From positions 1 through 54,845 of the forward strand of contig JAJRQZ010000130.1 in assembly GCA_024279935.1 (NCBI GenBank): 54,845 nucleotides of DNA. The letters are read 5' to 3'. A program made the position numbers and the translations under genes. The notes under the pieces were generated by a model. That model did not search any database and was not told the DNA's origin. It was given only the letters and a program-made list of their open reading frames with translations. The DNA comes from Bacteroidota bacterium. GTDB lineage: Bacteria; Bacteroidota; Bacteroidia; Bacteroidales; F082. Below are positions 1 to 8,697 of this stretch, piece after piece (positions within the stretch are counted from its first letter, which is position 1; every line of letters starts with the position of its first letter).

Positions 1-36
1 AAAGGCGTTACCTTTGTGTTTGTGTTTTTGTACATA

Positions 37-90
37 CACCTAAATAGGTGAAAAAACACGAGACCTGCAAGTGATTGCAGGTCTTATTTT
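37..90 (+). terminator. Tandem hairpins with T-rich tail, probable terminator
   Basis: Two perfect hairpins lie in series. The first has arms CACCT/AGGTG (37-41 and 46-50) followed by an A run. The second has 10-bp arms AGACCTGCAA (61-70) and TTGCAGGTCT (75-84) with a GTGA loop, followed by TATTTTT. The second has the form of a Rho-independent terminator for a plus-strand gene left of the window. The A run before it means it might also act on the other strand. Confidence 0.7.
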
Positions 91-379
91 TCAACAACTT
101 AAAGTGAATTGTTAATAATTACTTGCAGATTTAAGGTATCAAGGATTTCAGTTGCAGCCCTTTGCCGCATTTCTTGGCGAACCTATCTGTAAAATATTCC
201 TTTGCGTCCTCTCCGGCAGTCGGGAAGATTGGTCAAATTCCTTAGCTTTCTATAGTCCGAAAAGATGAGCCCGGGTTCGGGTTACTGCGTTTAATGCCGT
301 TTATTTATAACAATTACCGGCCAAATATCGTTGTTCTCATTTTTTTTGATATTTTCGTACGGGAAAAATTCATTGATTA
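91..379. other. Leader region with a possible minus-strand gene remnant
   Basis: No complete gene was seen here. On the minus strand, positions 131-232 hold 33 open codons ending in TAA (131-133). The translation has a coding-like composition (it contains EYFTDRFAKKCGKG), but a stop lies directly upstream and no start codon is apparent. It could be the tail of a decayed gene or chance. The rest of the stretch leads into the promoter of the aromatic gene block. Confidence 0.2.
331..357 (+). promoter_or_regulatory. Possible Bacteroidota-type promoter for the 4-hydroxybenzoyl-CoA reductase block
   Basis: TATTTTCG (350-357) differs by one base from the Bacteroidota -7 consensus TAnnTTTG and ends 22 bases before the start codon of the next gene. 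A TTG at 331-333 lies at a suitable distance for the -33 element. No operator-like inverted repeat was seen next to it. This is a pattern match only. Confidence 0.35.
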
Positions 380-3148
380 ATGACGGAAATAAACCTTAAC
401 GTAAACGGGAAAAATCATATACTGTTTGCAAATGAAGATATTACACTTGCCAAGGCATTGCGGGAACACCTCCATCTGACAGGAACAAAAATCGGATGCG
501 AGCAAGGAAGCTGCGGGGCTTGTACTGTTTTATTGGACAACAAGGCTGTTTTAAGCTGTATTTTGCCTGCAATAAAATGCCAGGGGGAAAAAATCGTCAC
601 GATCGAAGGTTTATCAAACAAAAACGAGATTAGCAGGATTCAAAAGAAATTTGTGGAAAAAGGGGCAATTCAATGCGGTTTTTGCACGCCGGGAATGGTA
701 CTCGCCTCCCATGCCTTGTTAAAGTCCAACCCCAATCCCGGCAAGGAGGAGATAAAAGAGGCGCTTTCAGGAAATTTATGCAGGTGCACGGGTTATAAAA
801 AAATAATCGATGCCGTATCGTCATGCGCCAACGGTAGTGGACATAAGGATACTGCACTGATTAGCAAGGCAAAAGGCCGATATAAAATGGTAGGGAAACC
901 CGCTCCTTATATCGAAGCAATAAAAAAGGTAGAAGGCAAGGCAGAATATGCCGACGACATCTTCACCAAGAATGCGTTGCACTGCCGTTTCTTGAGGAGT
1001 ACCCGCGCACATGCGATTATCGAGTCGATCGATGTTACCCAAGCCATAAAAATTGACGGCGTGCGCAAAATAGTTACCGGAAGCGAGATAAGAAACAAGT
1101 TCGGCGTCTTGCCGATTTCCGAAGACGAAACAGCCCTTGCCATCGAGAAAACCAGATATATAGGCGAGATCGTCGCTGCCGTAGCGGCCGACACGGCTGA
1201 CATCGCCCGGCAGGCAATCAAAAAAATAAAAGTTGGCTACAAACCTCTCGATGAGTATTTTGACCCTAAAGACTCAATAGTCGATTTAGGCGACAAACCA
1301 AAGATTCATGAGCATTGCAAGTTCAACAACAACATTCACAAAAAATCGGAGTTGAGGTTCGGCAATCAAAAGGAAGCTTATGATGATACATATTACAAAT
1401 GCGAGAACGACTTTGACTTCCAGGGAATCAACCATGGTTTTACAGAGCCTCACGCCGCCACTGCCTATTGGGACGAAAACGGGCTTACAATAATTTCCGC
1501 AACCCAGGTCCCTCATTATTTGCATAAATCACTGGCAAAAGTCCTCGAGCTACCACTTAACAGGATCAGGGTTGTTAAACCATATCTGGGTGGTGGTTTT
1601 GGCGGTAAGAGCGACCCTTTTGCCCACGAGATCATAATCGCATACATAGCCAAAGAACTTGGGACAGCTGTAAGGACAGTGCTCACGAGAGAGGAAGTGT
1701 TTCTTACAAACCATGGCCGGCATCCCACCAACATCAACTTTAAATTGGGGATGGACAAAGATTTAAAACTTAAGATAATTGATACCGACATAATTATAGA
1801 TGGGGGATCTTATGGGAGTTTTGGAGTTGTTACCAGTTATTACAACGGAGTATTGTTGCAAGGCCCTTATAAAATCGATAATTTCGGGTTTAGGACAAGA
1901 AGGGTTTATACCAACAAGCCTCAATGCGGGGCAATGCGGGGCCACGGAGCCGTAAACCCGAGATATGCCATGGAGACTTCCATTGATATACTTGCTCATC
2001 AGGCAAAAGCCGACCCCTCCGATATAAGGCTTAGCAACTATTTGGAAGAGAACACTTTAACTGTGGGCGAATATCGTATTACATCCAACGGCAGCGTTGA
2101 CGCTCTTATAGCTGTCATGAAGCAGTCGGACTGGAAAAACAAATACGGAAAACTCCCTTACGGCCATGGAATTGGTGTTGCATCAGGATTTTTTATCAGC
2201 GGAAGCGCCCTGCCCATCCATTGGAACGAATACCCCCAGTCGGTGGTTCATTTAAAAGTTGACCTCGACGGGAGAGTTGTTGTTTCCTCGGGAGCCAGCG
2301 ACATAGGCCAAGGCAGCGACACCATGCTTGCAATAATCGTAGCGGAGGTGCTAGGCCTGAGCCATGAAAATATTTTTGTGCAGTCGGCCGACACGCTTTT
2401 AACGCCCATCGATCTGGGAAGCTACTCCAGCAGGGTAACATTTATGGCAGGTAATGCGGCCAAAACAGCTGCAGAGAACCTCAAAACGCAAATTGTTGAT
2501 TCCATAAGCAATAAGTTCGGGCTTGATGCCGCTGAACTGAACTTCGAAGATGACAAAGTATTCTCGAACGACAAATCGGTTGACTTAAGCTGGGCTGAGG
2601 CAATTGAGGTTGCCACCCGGAAAGTTGGTGCCCTCACGGTGAAAGGCCAGTATAATTCGCCCAAACTGGGAGGTGATTTTAAAGGAGCCGGCGCCGGCCT
2701 GAGCCCTTCATATTCTTTCGGAAGCGTTATTGCCGAGCTAAAAGTAGATATCAGAACAGGCTTCGTCGAGATAATTGACATCTGGGGAGCTCACGACTGC
2801 GGCCTTGCACTAAACCCATTGGCCGTTGAGGGGCAACTGGAAGGCTCCTGGCACATGGGGCTGGGGCAAACGCTTAGCGAAGAAATGAGGTATCATAAAG
2901 GATTGCTCTTAAACAGCAATTTCATCGATTATAAAATACCGAGCAGCCTCGACACGCCCGACATAGAGTCGAATATTATTGAAAGCTGCGACCCCGAAGG
3001 CCCCTTTGGCGCCAAAGAATGCGGCGAAGGCGCCTTGCACCCCGTTATTCCAGCTGTCGGAAATGCAATATTCGACGCCATCGGCAAAAGGATGTTCTCA
3101 CTGCCTATAACCCCTGACAAAGTATTGAAAGCCATGCATGAAGACTAA
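380..3148 (+). CDS. Fused [2Fe-2S]/molybdopterin subunit of a probable 4-hydroxybenzoyl-CoA reductase
   Basis: This 922-residue protein belongs to the xanthine oxidase family. Residues 1-150 form the two [2Fe-2S] domains: C40, C45, C48 and C60 bind the plant-type cluster, and C99, C102, C134 and C136 bind the second. A short linker leads at about residue 165 into the molybdopterin domain, with GGGFGGKSD near residue 405 and a C-terminal KECGEGALHP segment carrying the expected catalytic Glu. In Thauera HcrA and HcrC are separate; here they are fused in the order seen in aldehyde oxidoreductases. The next gene encodes an FAD subunit with the extra cluster typical of 4-hydroxybenzoyl-CoA reductase, which supports reductive dehydroxylation of 4-hydroxybenzoyl-CoA to benzoyl-CoA. 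Another aromatic or heterocyclic CoA substrate remains possible. It is first in a plus-strand run with 26 bp to the next gene. Confidence 0.8.
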   Translation: MTEINLNVNGKNHILFANEDITLAKALREHLHLTGTKIGCEQGSCGACTVLLDNKAVLSCILPAIKCQGEKIVTIEGLSNKNEISRIQKKFVEKGAIQCGFCTPGMVLASHALLKSNPNPGKEEIKEALSGNLCRCTGYKKIIDAVSSCANGSGHKDTALISKAKGRYKMVGKPAPYIEAIKKVEGKAEYADDIFTKNALHCRFLRSTRAHAIIESIDVTQAIKIDGVRKIVTGSEIRNKFGVLPISEDETALAIEKTRYIGEIVAAVAADTADIARQAIKKIKVGYKPLDEYFDPKDSIVDLGDKPKIHEHCKFNNNIHKKSELRFGNQKEAYDDTYYKCENDFDFQGINHGFTEPHAATAYWDENGLTIISATQVPHYLHKSLAKVLELPLNRIRVVKPYLGGGFGGKSDPFAHEIIIAYIAKELGTAVRTVLTREEVFLTNHGRHPTNINFKLGMDKDLKLKIIDTDIIIDGGSYGSFGVVTSYYNGVLLQGPYKIDNFGFRTRRVYTNKPQCGAMRGHGAVNPRYAMETSIDILAHQAKADPSDIRLSNYLEENTLTVGEYRITSNGSVDALIAVMKQSDWKNKYGKLPYGHGIGVASGFFISGSALPIHWNEYPQSVVHLKVDLDGRVVVSSGASDIGQGSDTMLAIIVAEVLGLSHENIFVQSADTLLTPIDLGSYSSRVTFMAGNAAKTAAENLKTQIVDSISNKFGLDAAELNFEDDKVFSNDKSVDLSWAEAIEVATRKVGALTVKGQYNSPKLGGDFKGAGAGLSPSYSFGSVIAELKVDIRTGFVEIIDIWGAHDCGLALNPLAVEGQLEGSWHMGLGQTLSEEMRYHKGLLLNSNFIDYKIPSSLDTPDIESNIIESCDPEGPFGAKECGEGALHPVIPAVGNAIFDAIGKRMFSLPITPDKVLKAMHED

Positions 3149-3174
3149 TTTCCATTATTACAAAATTCATTAAA

Positions 3175-4113
3175 ATGAGAGATATTTCAAATAGTGTCAG
3201 TTATTATTTACCGGAAAGCATCGCGGAAGTAATTGGTCTGACGAAGCATAACGAAGACTACTCATTTATTGCCGGCGGCACCGACATAATGGTGAATAAA
3301 CAGCAGGGGAATTTTAAATCAAATTGCTTGATAGACCTGAGCAATATTCCTGAGCTTCTGGAAATGGAAACTGAAGGCGAATATTATAAAATTGGAGGGG
3401 CAACGAAATTATCGGACATTGTTGACGATGAATATATCGGAAACAGCTTCCCAATAGTGATAGAGGCAGCAAAATCAATAGCCTCGCCGCTGATAAGGAA
3501 CCAGGCAAGTGTTGGAGGCAACCTGTTAGTGGAGAACCGTTGTGTTTTTTATAACCAATCGGAACTATGGCGGGAGGCAGCAGGCTACTGTCTTAAATGC
3601 GGGGGCGAAACATGTTTGGCAACGGGAGGCGGGAAAACTTGTCTGTCGAAATTCGTGTCGGACCTCGCCCCTGCCCTCATCAGCCTGAACGCTTGCGTAG
3701 TCCTTATAAACAACGACTACGAAAAAACATTCCCCCTTGAGGAACTCTATACCAATGAGGGCATAAACTCTAAAAACATTGACAAGAACACTATCCTCAA
3801 ATGTATTCTTTTACCTTTGAGAAAAAACACAAAGTCTTCGTTTAAGAAGCTTCGCCAGCGCAAGACGATGGAATTCACATCATTGACTATTGCCGCAACA
3901 CTATTCGACAATAATGATATTATTATAGCCATCTCGGGCGCAGCACCGGGGCCTATTGTCCTAAAAACTAAAAAAGGAGATTCGTTTGAGAATATTTATT
4001 CGGAAATCAACAAAAAATCAATAATAATCAACAACGATTTTTTTGACCGCAAATACAGGAAAGAAATGCTAAAAACTTATTTAGCCGACTGTTTAAAAGA
4101 AATTGAAATATAA
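3175..4113 (+). CDS. hcrB: FAD-binding subunit with [4Fe-4S] insertion, HcrB-like
   Basis: This 312-residue protein has the CO-dehydrogenase medium-chain flavoprotein fold, with FAD-binding AGGTD near residue 34 and the VGGNL segment near 113. Between the two FAD-binding regions sits an insertion with C123, C139, C147 and C156 (C-x15-C-x7-C-x8-C). From memory this is the same spacing as the four [4Fe-4S] ligands of the Thauera aromatica 4-hydroxybenzoyl-CoA reductase beta subunit. Ordinary xanthine dehydrogenase FAD subunits lack the insertion. It lets the enzyme run in the reductive direction with low-potential electrons. The gene follows the fused Mo/2Fe-2S subunit, so both together would form the complete reductase. 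The assignment is strong for family and good for substrate. Confidence 0.82.
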   Translation: MRDISNSVSYYLPESIAEVIGLTKHNEDYSFIAGGTDIMVNKQQGNFKSNCLIDLSNIPELLEMETEGEYYKIGGATKLSDIVDDEYIGNSFPIVIEAAKSIASPLIRNQASVGGNLLVENRCVFYNQSELWREAAGYCLKCGGETCLATGGGKTCLSKFVSDLAPALISLNACVVLINNDYEKTFPLEELYTNEGINSKNIDKNTILKCILLPLRKNTKSSFKKLRQRKTMEFTSLTIAATLFDNNDIIIAISGAAPGPIVLKTKKGDSFENIYSEINKKSIIINNDFFDRKYRKEMLKTYLADCLKEIEI

Positions 4114-4127
4114 ATTAATGCACTGAT

Positions 4128-5306
4128 ATGCCAGAAGTTCAATACATTCACCCCGACTATTTCCAGGTTGACGAATTACTTAGCGACGAGCACATCTTAA
4201 TTCGCGATTCGGTGAGGGATTGGGTAAACCGCCGTGTAAAACCTATTATTAACGAAGCTTGCCAAAAACACGAGTTTCCTCTTCACCTGACAAAAGAGTT
4301 AGGCGAAATAGGGGCCTTTGGCCCATATATCCCCGAAAAATACGGCGGTGCCGGGCTAGATCAAATTTCTTATGGTTTAATAATGCAAGAGTTGGAAAGA
4401 GGCGATTCGGCCATACGCTCTGCTGCCTCGGTACAATCGTCACTGGTGATGTACCCCATATATAAATACGGAAGCGAAGAGCAAAGGCAGAAATATCTAC
4501 CTCTTCTGGCCTCGGGCGAAAAAATCGGTGCTTTCGGCCTTACCGAGCCAAACCACGGCTCCGACCCCGGAAGCATGCAAACAAAATTCGAGGACAAAGG
4601 CGACCACTACCTATTGAACGGGGCGAAGATGTGGATAACGAACTCCCCTATAGCCGATGTTTCTGTGGTTTGGGCCAAAGATGAGAACAAAATTGTCAGA
4701 GGCCTCCTGCTTGAAAAAGGCATGAAGGGCTTCACCGCACCTGAGACGCTCAACAAATGGTCCCTAAGGGCATCGGTAACAGGCGAACTTGTTTTTGATA
4801 ACGTGAAAGTACCCAAGGAAAATATATTGCCCGGCGTTAAAGGACTGAAGGGCCCGCTAAGTTGTTTGAATTCGGCAAGGTATGGAATCGCATGGGGTGT
4901 AATAGGTGCTGCCTGCGACTGCTATGACACTGCTTTGAGATATTCGCTGGAAAGGAAACAGTTCAGCAAGCCGATTGCATCATTTCAACTTACACAGAAA
5001 AAACTCGCAGAAATGATTACTGAGATAAGCAAGGCTCAACTACTTGCATGGCGGCTGGGAACTCTAAGGAACGATGACAAGGCCACGGCCGCACAAATTT
5101 CCATGGCAAAAAGAAATAATGTGGAAATAGCACTGAAAATCGCACGCGATTCACGCCAAATACTTGGCGCCATGGGTATTACAGGAGATTTCCCAATGAT
5201 GAGACATATAATGAACCTGGAATCGGTTATCACTTATGAAGGAACCCACGACATACATTTACTGATAACAGGAATGGATATAACGGGAATAAATGCCTTC
5301 GCCTAA
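4128..5306 (+). CDS. gcdH: Glutaryl-CoA dehydrogenase (decarboxylating type)
   Basis: A 392-residue acyl-CoA dehydrogenase. The segments SVQSSLVMYPIY, GSEEQRQKYLP and LTEPNHGSDPGSM are close to glutaryl-CoA dehydrogenases. YEGTHDIH at residues 370-377 carries the catalytic Glu (about E371). The enzyme oxidises glutaryl-CoA, the thiolytic product of 3-oxopimelyl-CoA, and usually decarboxylates it to crotonyl-CoA, passing electrons to ETF. It follows the HcrB-like gene by 14 bp and precedes a thiolase, which fits the lower benzoyl-CoA pathway. Decarboxylating and non-decarboxylating forms differ by few residues, so CO2 release is inferred rather than seen. Confidence 0.9.
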   Translation: MPEVQYIHPDYFQVDELLSDEHILIRDSVRDWVNRRVKPIINEACQKHEFPLHLTKELGEIGAFGPYIPEKYGGAGLDQISYGLIMQELERGDSAIRSAASVQSSLVMYPIYKYGSEEQRQKYLPLLASGEKIGAFGLTEPNHGSDPGSMQTKFEDKGDHYLLNGAKMWITNSPIADVSVVWAKDENKIVRGLLLEKGMKGFTAPETLNKWSLRASVTGELVFDNVKVPKENILPGVKGLKGPLSCLNSARYGIAWGVIGAACDCYDTALRYSLERKQFSKPIASFQLTQKKLAEMITEISKAQLLAWRLGTLRNDDKATAAQISMAKRNNVEIALKIARDSRQILGAMGITGDFPMMRHIMNLESVITYEGTHDIHLLITGMDITGINAFA

Positions 5307-5361
5307 GTAGCAATATACCGGCAAAGTAATCTGTTTTGCAAAAAAAAACCAGGCCAATAAA

Positions 5362-6564
5362 ATGAAAACAGCCTATATTATAGATGCAGTTAGAACACCC
5401 ATAGGAAAGTACGGAGGTAGCTTGAGCAGTGTTCGCTCTGATGACCTTGCCGCGTTGGTAATAAAATCATTGCTCGAAAGAAACCCTAAATTACCGAACG
5501 ATAAAATAGAAGATGTGATATTGGGCTGCACAAACCAGGCAGGCGAAGATAGCCGAAATGTTGCCAGGATGGCATTATTGCTTGCCGGACTCCCTGTGGA
5601 CACGGGAGGCGTAACAATAAACAGGCTCTGTGCTTCGGGCATGCAAGCTGTTATTGACGCTTCCAGGGCGGTAAAACTTGACGAGGGCGATATTTTTATA
5701 GCAGGTGGCACCGAGAGCATGTCGAGGGCGCCCTGGGTAGTGCGCAAAAGCGAAACCCCTTTTGGGAGGAATGCGCAAATATTCGACTCAACAATTGGAT
5801 GGCGTTTTACAAACCCGAAGCTTGCTGAAATGTATTATCCTTATTCAATGGGCGAAACCGCGGAAAACGTAGCTGAAAAATGGAATATAAGCCGTCAGGA
5901 ACAGGATGAGTTTGCACTCTCCTCACAAAAAAAATATAAAACTGCTTTTGAGCACGGAAAGTTTAAGGAAGAAATCATTCCGCTTGAAATCCCGCAAAGG
6001 AAGAAGGAATCTTTGATTGTCTCTGTTGACGAGCATCCGCGCCCCGATGTTAGCATTGAGCAGTTAGCAAAACTCAAGGCCGCTTTCAAGAAAGGCGGGA
6101 CTGTTACAGCAGGAAGCTCATCGGGTATCAACGATGGAGCCTCAGCAATGATAGTAGCTTCAGAAGATATTGTAAATCGATACGATTTAAAACCTAAAGT
6201 AAAAATATTGTCTTCTGCGGTTGCCGGGGTTGATCCCGCTTTAATGGGAACAGGGCCCATACCCGCAACACGCAAGGCACTGAAAAGAGCAGGGCTTACT
6301 ATTGAGGATCTGGATTTGATAGAGTTGAACGAGGCTTTTGCCGCACAGTCCATTGCCTGTATCAGGGACTTAAATATAAACCCCGATATCGTAAATGTAA
6401 ACGGAGGGGCAATAGCACTTGGCCATCCGCTAGGCTGCTCAGGAGCGCGAATCATAACAACTCTTTATCACGAGATGTGCAAAAGAGACAATGTAAAATA
6501 CGGTCTTGCCACCCTCTGTATTGGTGTTGGGCAAGGCGCCAGTATGATTTTTGAGAAAGTTTAG
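5362..6564 (+). CDS. Thiolase, 3-oxoadipyl/3-oxopimelyl-CoA type
   Basis: A 400-residue thiolase. The nucleophilic Cys is C90 in NRLCASGM, the catalytic His is near 355 in GHPLGCSG, and the second Cys is near 386 in CIGVGQG. The length and the segment around TIGWRFTNP resemble PcaF/PaaJ 3-oxoadipyl-CoA thiolases more than plain acetoacetyl-CoA thiolases. In this setting it probably cleaves 3-oxopimelyl-CoA to glutaryl-CoA and acetyl-CoA, directly upstream of GcdH chemistry. Acetoacetyl-CoA cleavage is the alternative, since a second thiolase lies in the operon further on. An A8 run around 5937-5944 keeps the frame intact. Its stop overlaps the convergent SDR gene by 4 bp. Confidence 0.85.
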   Translation: MKTAYIIDAVRTPIGKYGGSLSSVRSDDLAALVIKSLLERNPKLPNDKIEDVILGCTNQAGEDSRNVARMALLLAGLPVDTGGVTINRLCASGMQAVIDASRAVKLDEGDIFIAGGTESMSRAPWVVRKSETPFGRNAQIFDSTIGWRFTNPKLAEMYYPYSMGETAENVAEKWNISRQEQDEFALSSQKKYKTAFEHGKFKEEIIPLEIPQRKKESLIVSVDEHPRPDVSIEQLAKLKAAFKKGGTVTAGSSSGINDGASAMIVASEDIVNRYDLKPKVKILSSAVAGVDPALMGTGPIPATRKALKRAGLTIEDLDLIELNEAFAAQSIACIRDLNINPDIVNVNGGAIALGHPLGCSGARIITTLYHEMCKRDNVKYGLATLCIGVGQGASMIFEKV

Positions 6565-7280
6565 AAAATAGTGCTGCCGATACTTCTCCCGCCATCTACA
6601 TGGATAATCTGGCCGGTGATGAAATTGCTTTTTTCCGAAATCAAGAATGATACGGCATTTGCGATATCTTCCGGTTTACCGACTTTTTTCGTTGGTTGGG
6701 CATTTATCAGGCCTTTCATAACCTCCTCCGTAAGTCCCTGTGTGAGAGGCGTGTCGATAAGCCCGGGAGCCACTGCGTTCACGTTTACGCCATATTTGCC
6801 TAGCTCAAGGGCCAATACCCTGGTCAGCCCCACAATTCCAGCCTTGGAGGCCGTATAGTTCGATTGCCCCCTATTGTTCCCTAACCACGCACGCGACGAA
6901 ATATTCACTATCTTCCCAAATTTCTGTTCCCTCATAATCTTTGCGGCTTCCTTGCACATCATCCAGGTGCCTTTTAGGTTAACATCAACAACAAAGTCAA
7001 AATCATCCTTGGGCATGTTCCAAATCATATTATCGCGAATTATACCTGCATTGTTGACCAGGACATCAATATGAGCATATTTTTTCCGGAGCATATCAAA
7101 CAAATTCGCGACATCCTCATAATTGCTGATGTCGCACTTCAAAAATACTGAATTCTTAGTTGAGGCCAGCTCGTCAACATCTGCGACAATCACAAAATAG
7201 CCGTCTCTTATAAGTTGTTCGGCTATACTTTTCCCGATACCTTTAGAGCCTCCCGTTACTACGGAAATTTTTCTTTCCAT
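6561..7280 (-). CDS. Short-chain dehydrogenase/reductase, FabG/PhaB-like
   Basis: This classical SDR has 239 residues when started at the ATG at 7280; the longer frame would need a TTG start and an unusual N-terminus. Features seen are the cofactor motif TGGSKGIG near residue 10, NNAG near 85, and the catalytic Ser with YTASK (YxxxK). It is the only minus-strand gene in the aromatic block, convergent with the thiolase and divergent from bcrC. It could reduce acetoacetyl-CoA or oxidise 3-hydroxypimelyl-CoA, but SDR substrate cannot be read from sequence. A Bacteroidota -7 element lies upstream at 7352-7359. Confidence 0.85.
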   Translation of the reverse strand: MERKISVVTGGSKGIGKSIAEQLIRDGYFVIVADVDELASTKNSVFLKCDISNYEDVANLFDMLRKKYAHIDVLVNNAGIIRDNMIWNMPKDDFDFVVDVNLKGTWMMCKEAAKIMREQKFGKIVNISSRAWLGNNRGQSNYTASKAGIVGLTRVLALELGKYGVNVNAVAPGLIDTPLTQGLTEEVMKGLINAQPTKKVGKPEDIANAVSFLISEKSNFITGQIIHVDGGRSIGSTIF

Positions 7281-7351
7281 TATTTCTAAAAATTGATTTT
7301 TCTTAATTTCTAATGCTGAATCTGCCGTCGCCCACAGCAATTAACAACGAA

Positions 7352-7359
7352 CAAAAATA
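7352..7359 (-). promoter_or_regulatory. -7 promoter element upstream of the SDR gene
   Basis: On the minus strand this reads TATTTTTG, an exact match to TAnnTTTG. It lies about 72 bases before the ATG at 7280, which leaves a 5' leader and supports the shorter SDR start. Confidence 0.45.
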
Positions 7360-7382
7360 CATAAAATCAATTAAAACAATCA

Positions 7383-7396
7383 GTTAAATTATTAAC
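7383..7396. promoter_or_regulatory. Inverted repeat in the SDR/bcrC divergent region
   Basis: GTTAA-ATTA-TTAAC is a perfect inverted repeat with a 4-bp spacer, lying between the divergently read SDR gene and bcrC. It may be an operator or simply AT-rich chance; a related GTTAAT occurs again at about 7441 and 7455. It does not match the operator proposed for the TetR regulator at 23468. Confidence 0.3.
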
Positions 7397-7467
7397 ACTT
7401 TGAATTATCAAAAATTGATGTAAATTAGCTTCAATTTTTTGTTAATTAATCACAGTTAATAATAGAG

Positions 7468-8640
7468 ATGCCAAATTTAAAAGAACTTGCTGACAAATGT
7501 GAAAACCTCGCATTTGACTTAAATTTCACGGAAGCAAAGAGCTGGAAAGCAAAAGACAGTAAAAGAGTTGTTATCGGGTATATGCCGGTATATTTCCCCA
7601 GGGAAATCATTCATGCTGTCAACGGTCTTGCTGTCGGGATTTTAGGTGGTGGCGACAGAAAACAAATCGTTGTCGGCGATGCCTATTATCAATCTTATAT
7701 CTGCCATATTCCAAGGGGTATAATCGAGATGGCGCTTTCGGGACATTTCACCGGTTTCGATGGTTTTGTTTTCCCGTCGATTTGCGACGTTATAAGAAAC
7801 CTTTCCGGGATGTTCCAGATGTCGAAGATTGGGCAGTTTGCCAAATACATGGATTTCCCACAGGATTTCAACCCTGAAATAGGTGGCAAGTTTTATATAC
7901 AGGAAATGGATTCCGTCTTATCGAAGATAAAAGAAATAAACGGTGTTGAGCTGACAGTAGAAAATTTAAATCGCTCGATAGGCTTATACAACAAGAACAG
8001 GAAATTGATTGAAAGGATTTATGATATAAGGCAAGCTTACCCATGGAGGTTGTCCGCCGTCGATACCTACCATATAATAAGGGCAGGCATGGTAATTCCG
8101 GTTGAGGAGCATAACGAGATACTCGAACAGGTAATTGAGGAGATCAGCAAGGAAATTGGCGACCCTATGGACAAGATCAAAGTTGTTGTTACCGGTGCTT
8201 TTTGCGAACAACCGCCTGTTTCCCTGATCAGGACTATCGAACTGGCAGGTTGTTATGTCGTTGACGACGATTTCATGCTAGGTTCGCGGTGGCTGCAAAC
8301 CCAAGTTGACAATACCACCGACAACCCTAAGCTGGCACTCTCGGACGCTTATTTGAATTATAGCGCTTTTTCATCATCTGTATATGATGTTGGAAACCCA
8401 AAAAGCAAAAGGCTTATCGAGCTTGTTAAACGCCGCAAAGCTGACGGTATCATTTTCGCCGCGCCCAGTTTCTGCGATCCTGCCTTGCTCGACAAGCCTA
8501 TTTACAATCAGGAATGCGACAAGGCCGGCATCAGGTACATCAATTTCCAATACCATGAGAACATTGGACAGTTTAAAGTGATCAAAGAACAGGTAGGCGC
8601 ATTCTCCGACTCCATAAAGCTTTGGTATGTTGAGGCTTAG
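7468..8640 (+). CDS. bcrC: Benzoyl-CoA reductase subunit C (class I, ATP-dependent)
   Basis: A 390-residue member of the BcrB/BcrC/2-hydroxyacyl-CoA dehydratase D-component family; Thauera BcrC is about 384 residues. The three cysteines expected to bind the active-site [4Fe-4S] cluster are C79 (SYICHIPRG), C106 (PSICDVIR) and C336 (PSFCDPALLDKP). With BcrB it forms the reductase module that accepts electrons from the BcrAD ATPase and reduces benzoyl-CoA to cyclohexa-1,5-diene-1-carbonyl-CoA. It heads a plus-strand run in the order bcrC-B-A-D, as in Thauera. No other pathway gene precedes it on this strand after the SDR gap, so its promoter is probably within 7397-7467, although no clear -7 box was found. 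Confidence 0.9.
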   Translation: MPNLKELADKCENLAFDLNFTEAKSWKAKDSKRVVIGYMPVYFPREIIHAVNGLAVGILGGGDRKQIVVGDAYYQSYICHIPRGIIEMALSGHFTGFDGFVFPSICDVIRNLSGMFQMSKIGQFAKYMDFPQDFNPEIGGKFYIQEMDSVLSKIKEINGVELTVENLNRSIGLYNKNRKLIERIYDIRQAYPWRLSAVDTYHIIRAGMVIPVEEHNEILEQVIEEISKEIGDPMDKIKVVVTGAFCEQPPVSLIRTIELAGCYVVDDDFMLGSRWLQTQVDNTTDNPKLALSDAYLNYSAFSSSVYDVGNPKSKRLIELVKRRKADGIIFAAPSFCDPALLDKPIYNQECDKAGIRYINFQYHENIGQFKVIKEQVGAFSDSIKLWYVEA

Positions 8641-8697
8641 ATGTCATTTTATAAGGATAGATTAAACGATGATTAATAATAGCAACTATTAAAATAT

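Noticed and set aside
5937-5944. A8 run in the first thiolase as a further frameshift
   Set aside because: The reading frame before and after the run encodes conserved thiolase sequence without shift.
5895-6455. Long minus-strand open frame (186 codons) inside the first thiolase
   Set aside because: It is antisense to a well-supported thiolase, has no family-like motifs and reflects codon bias of the sense strand.
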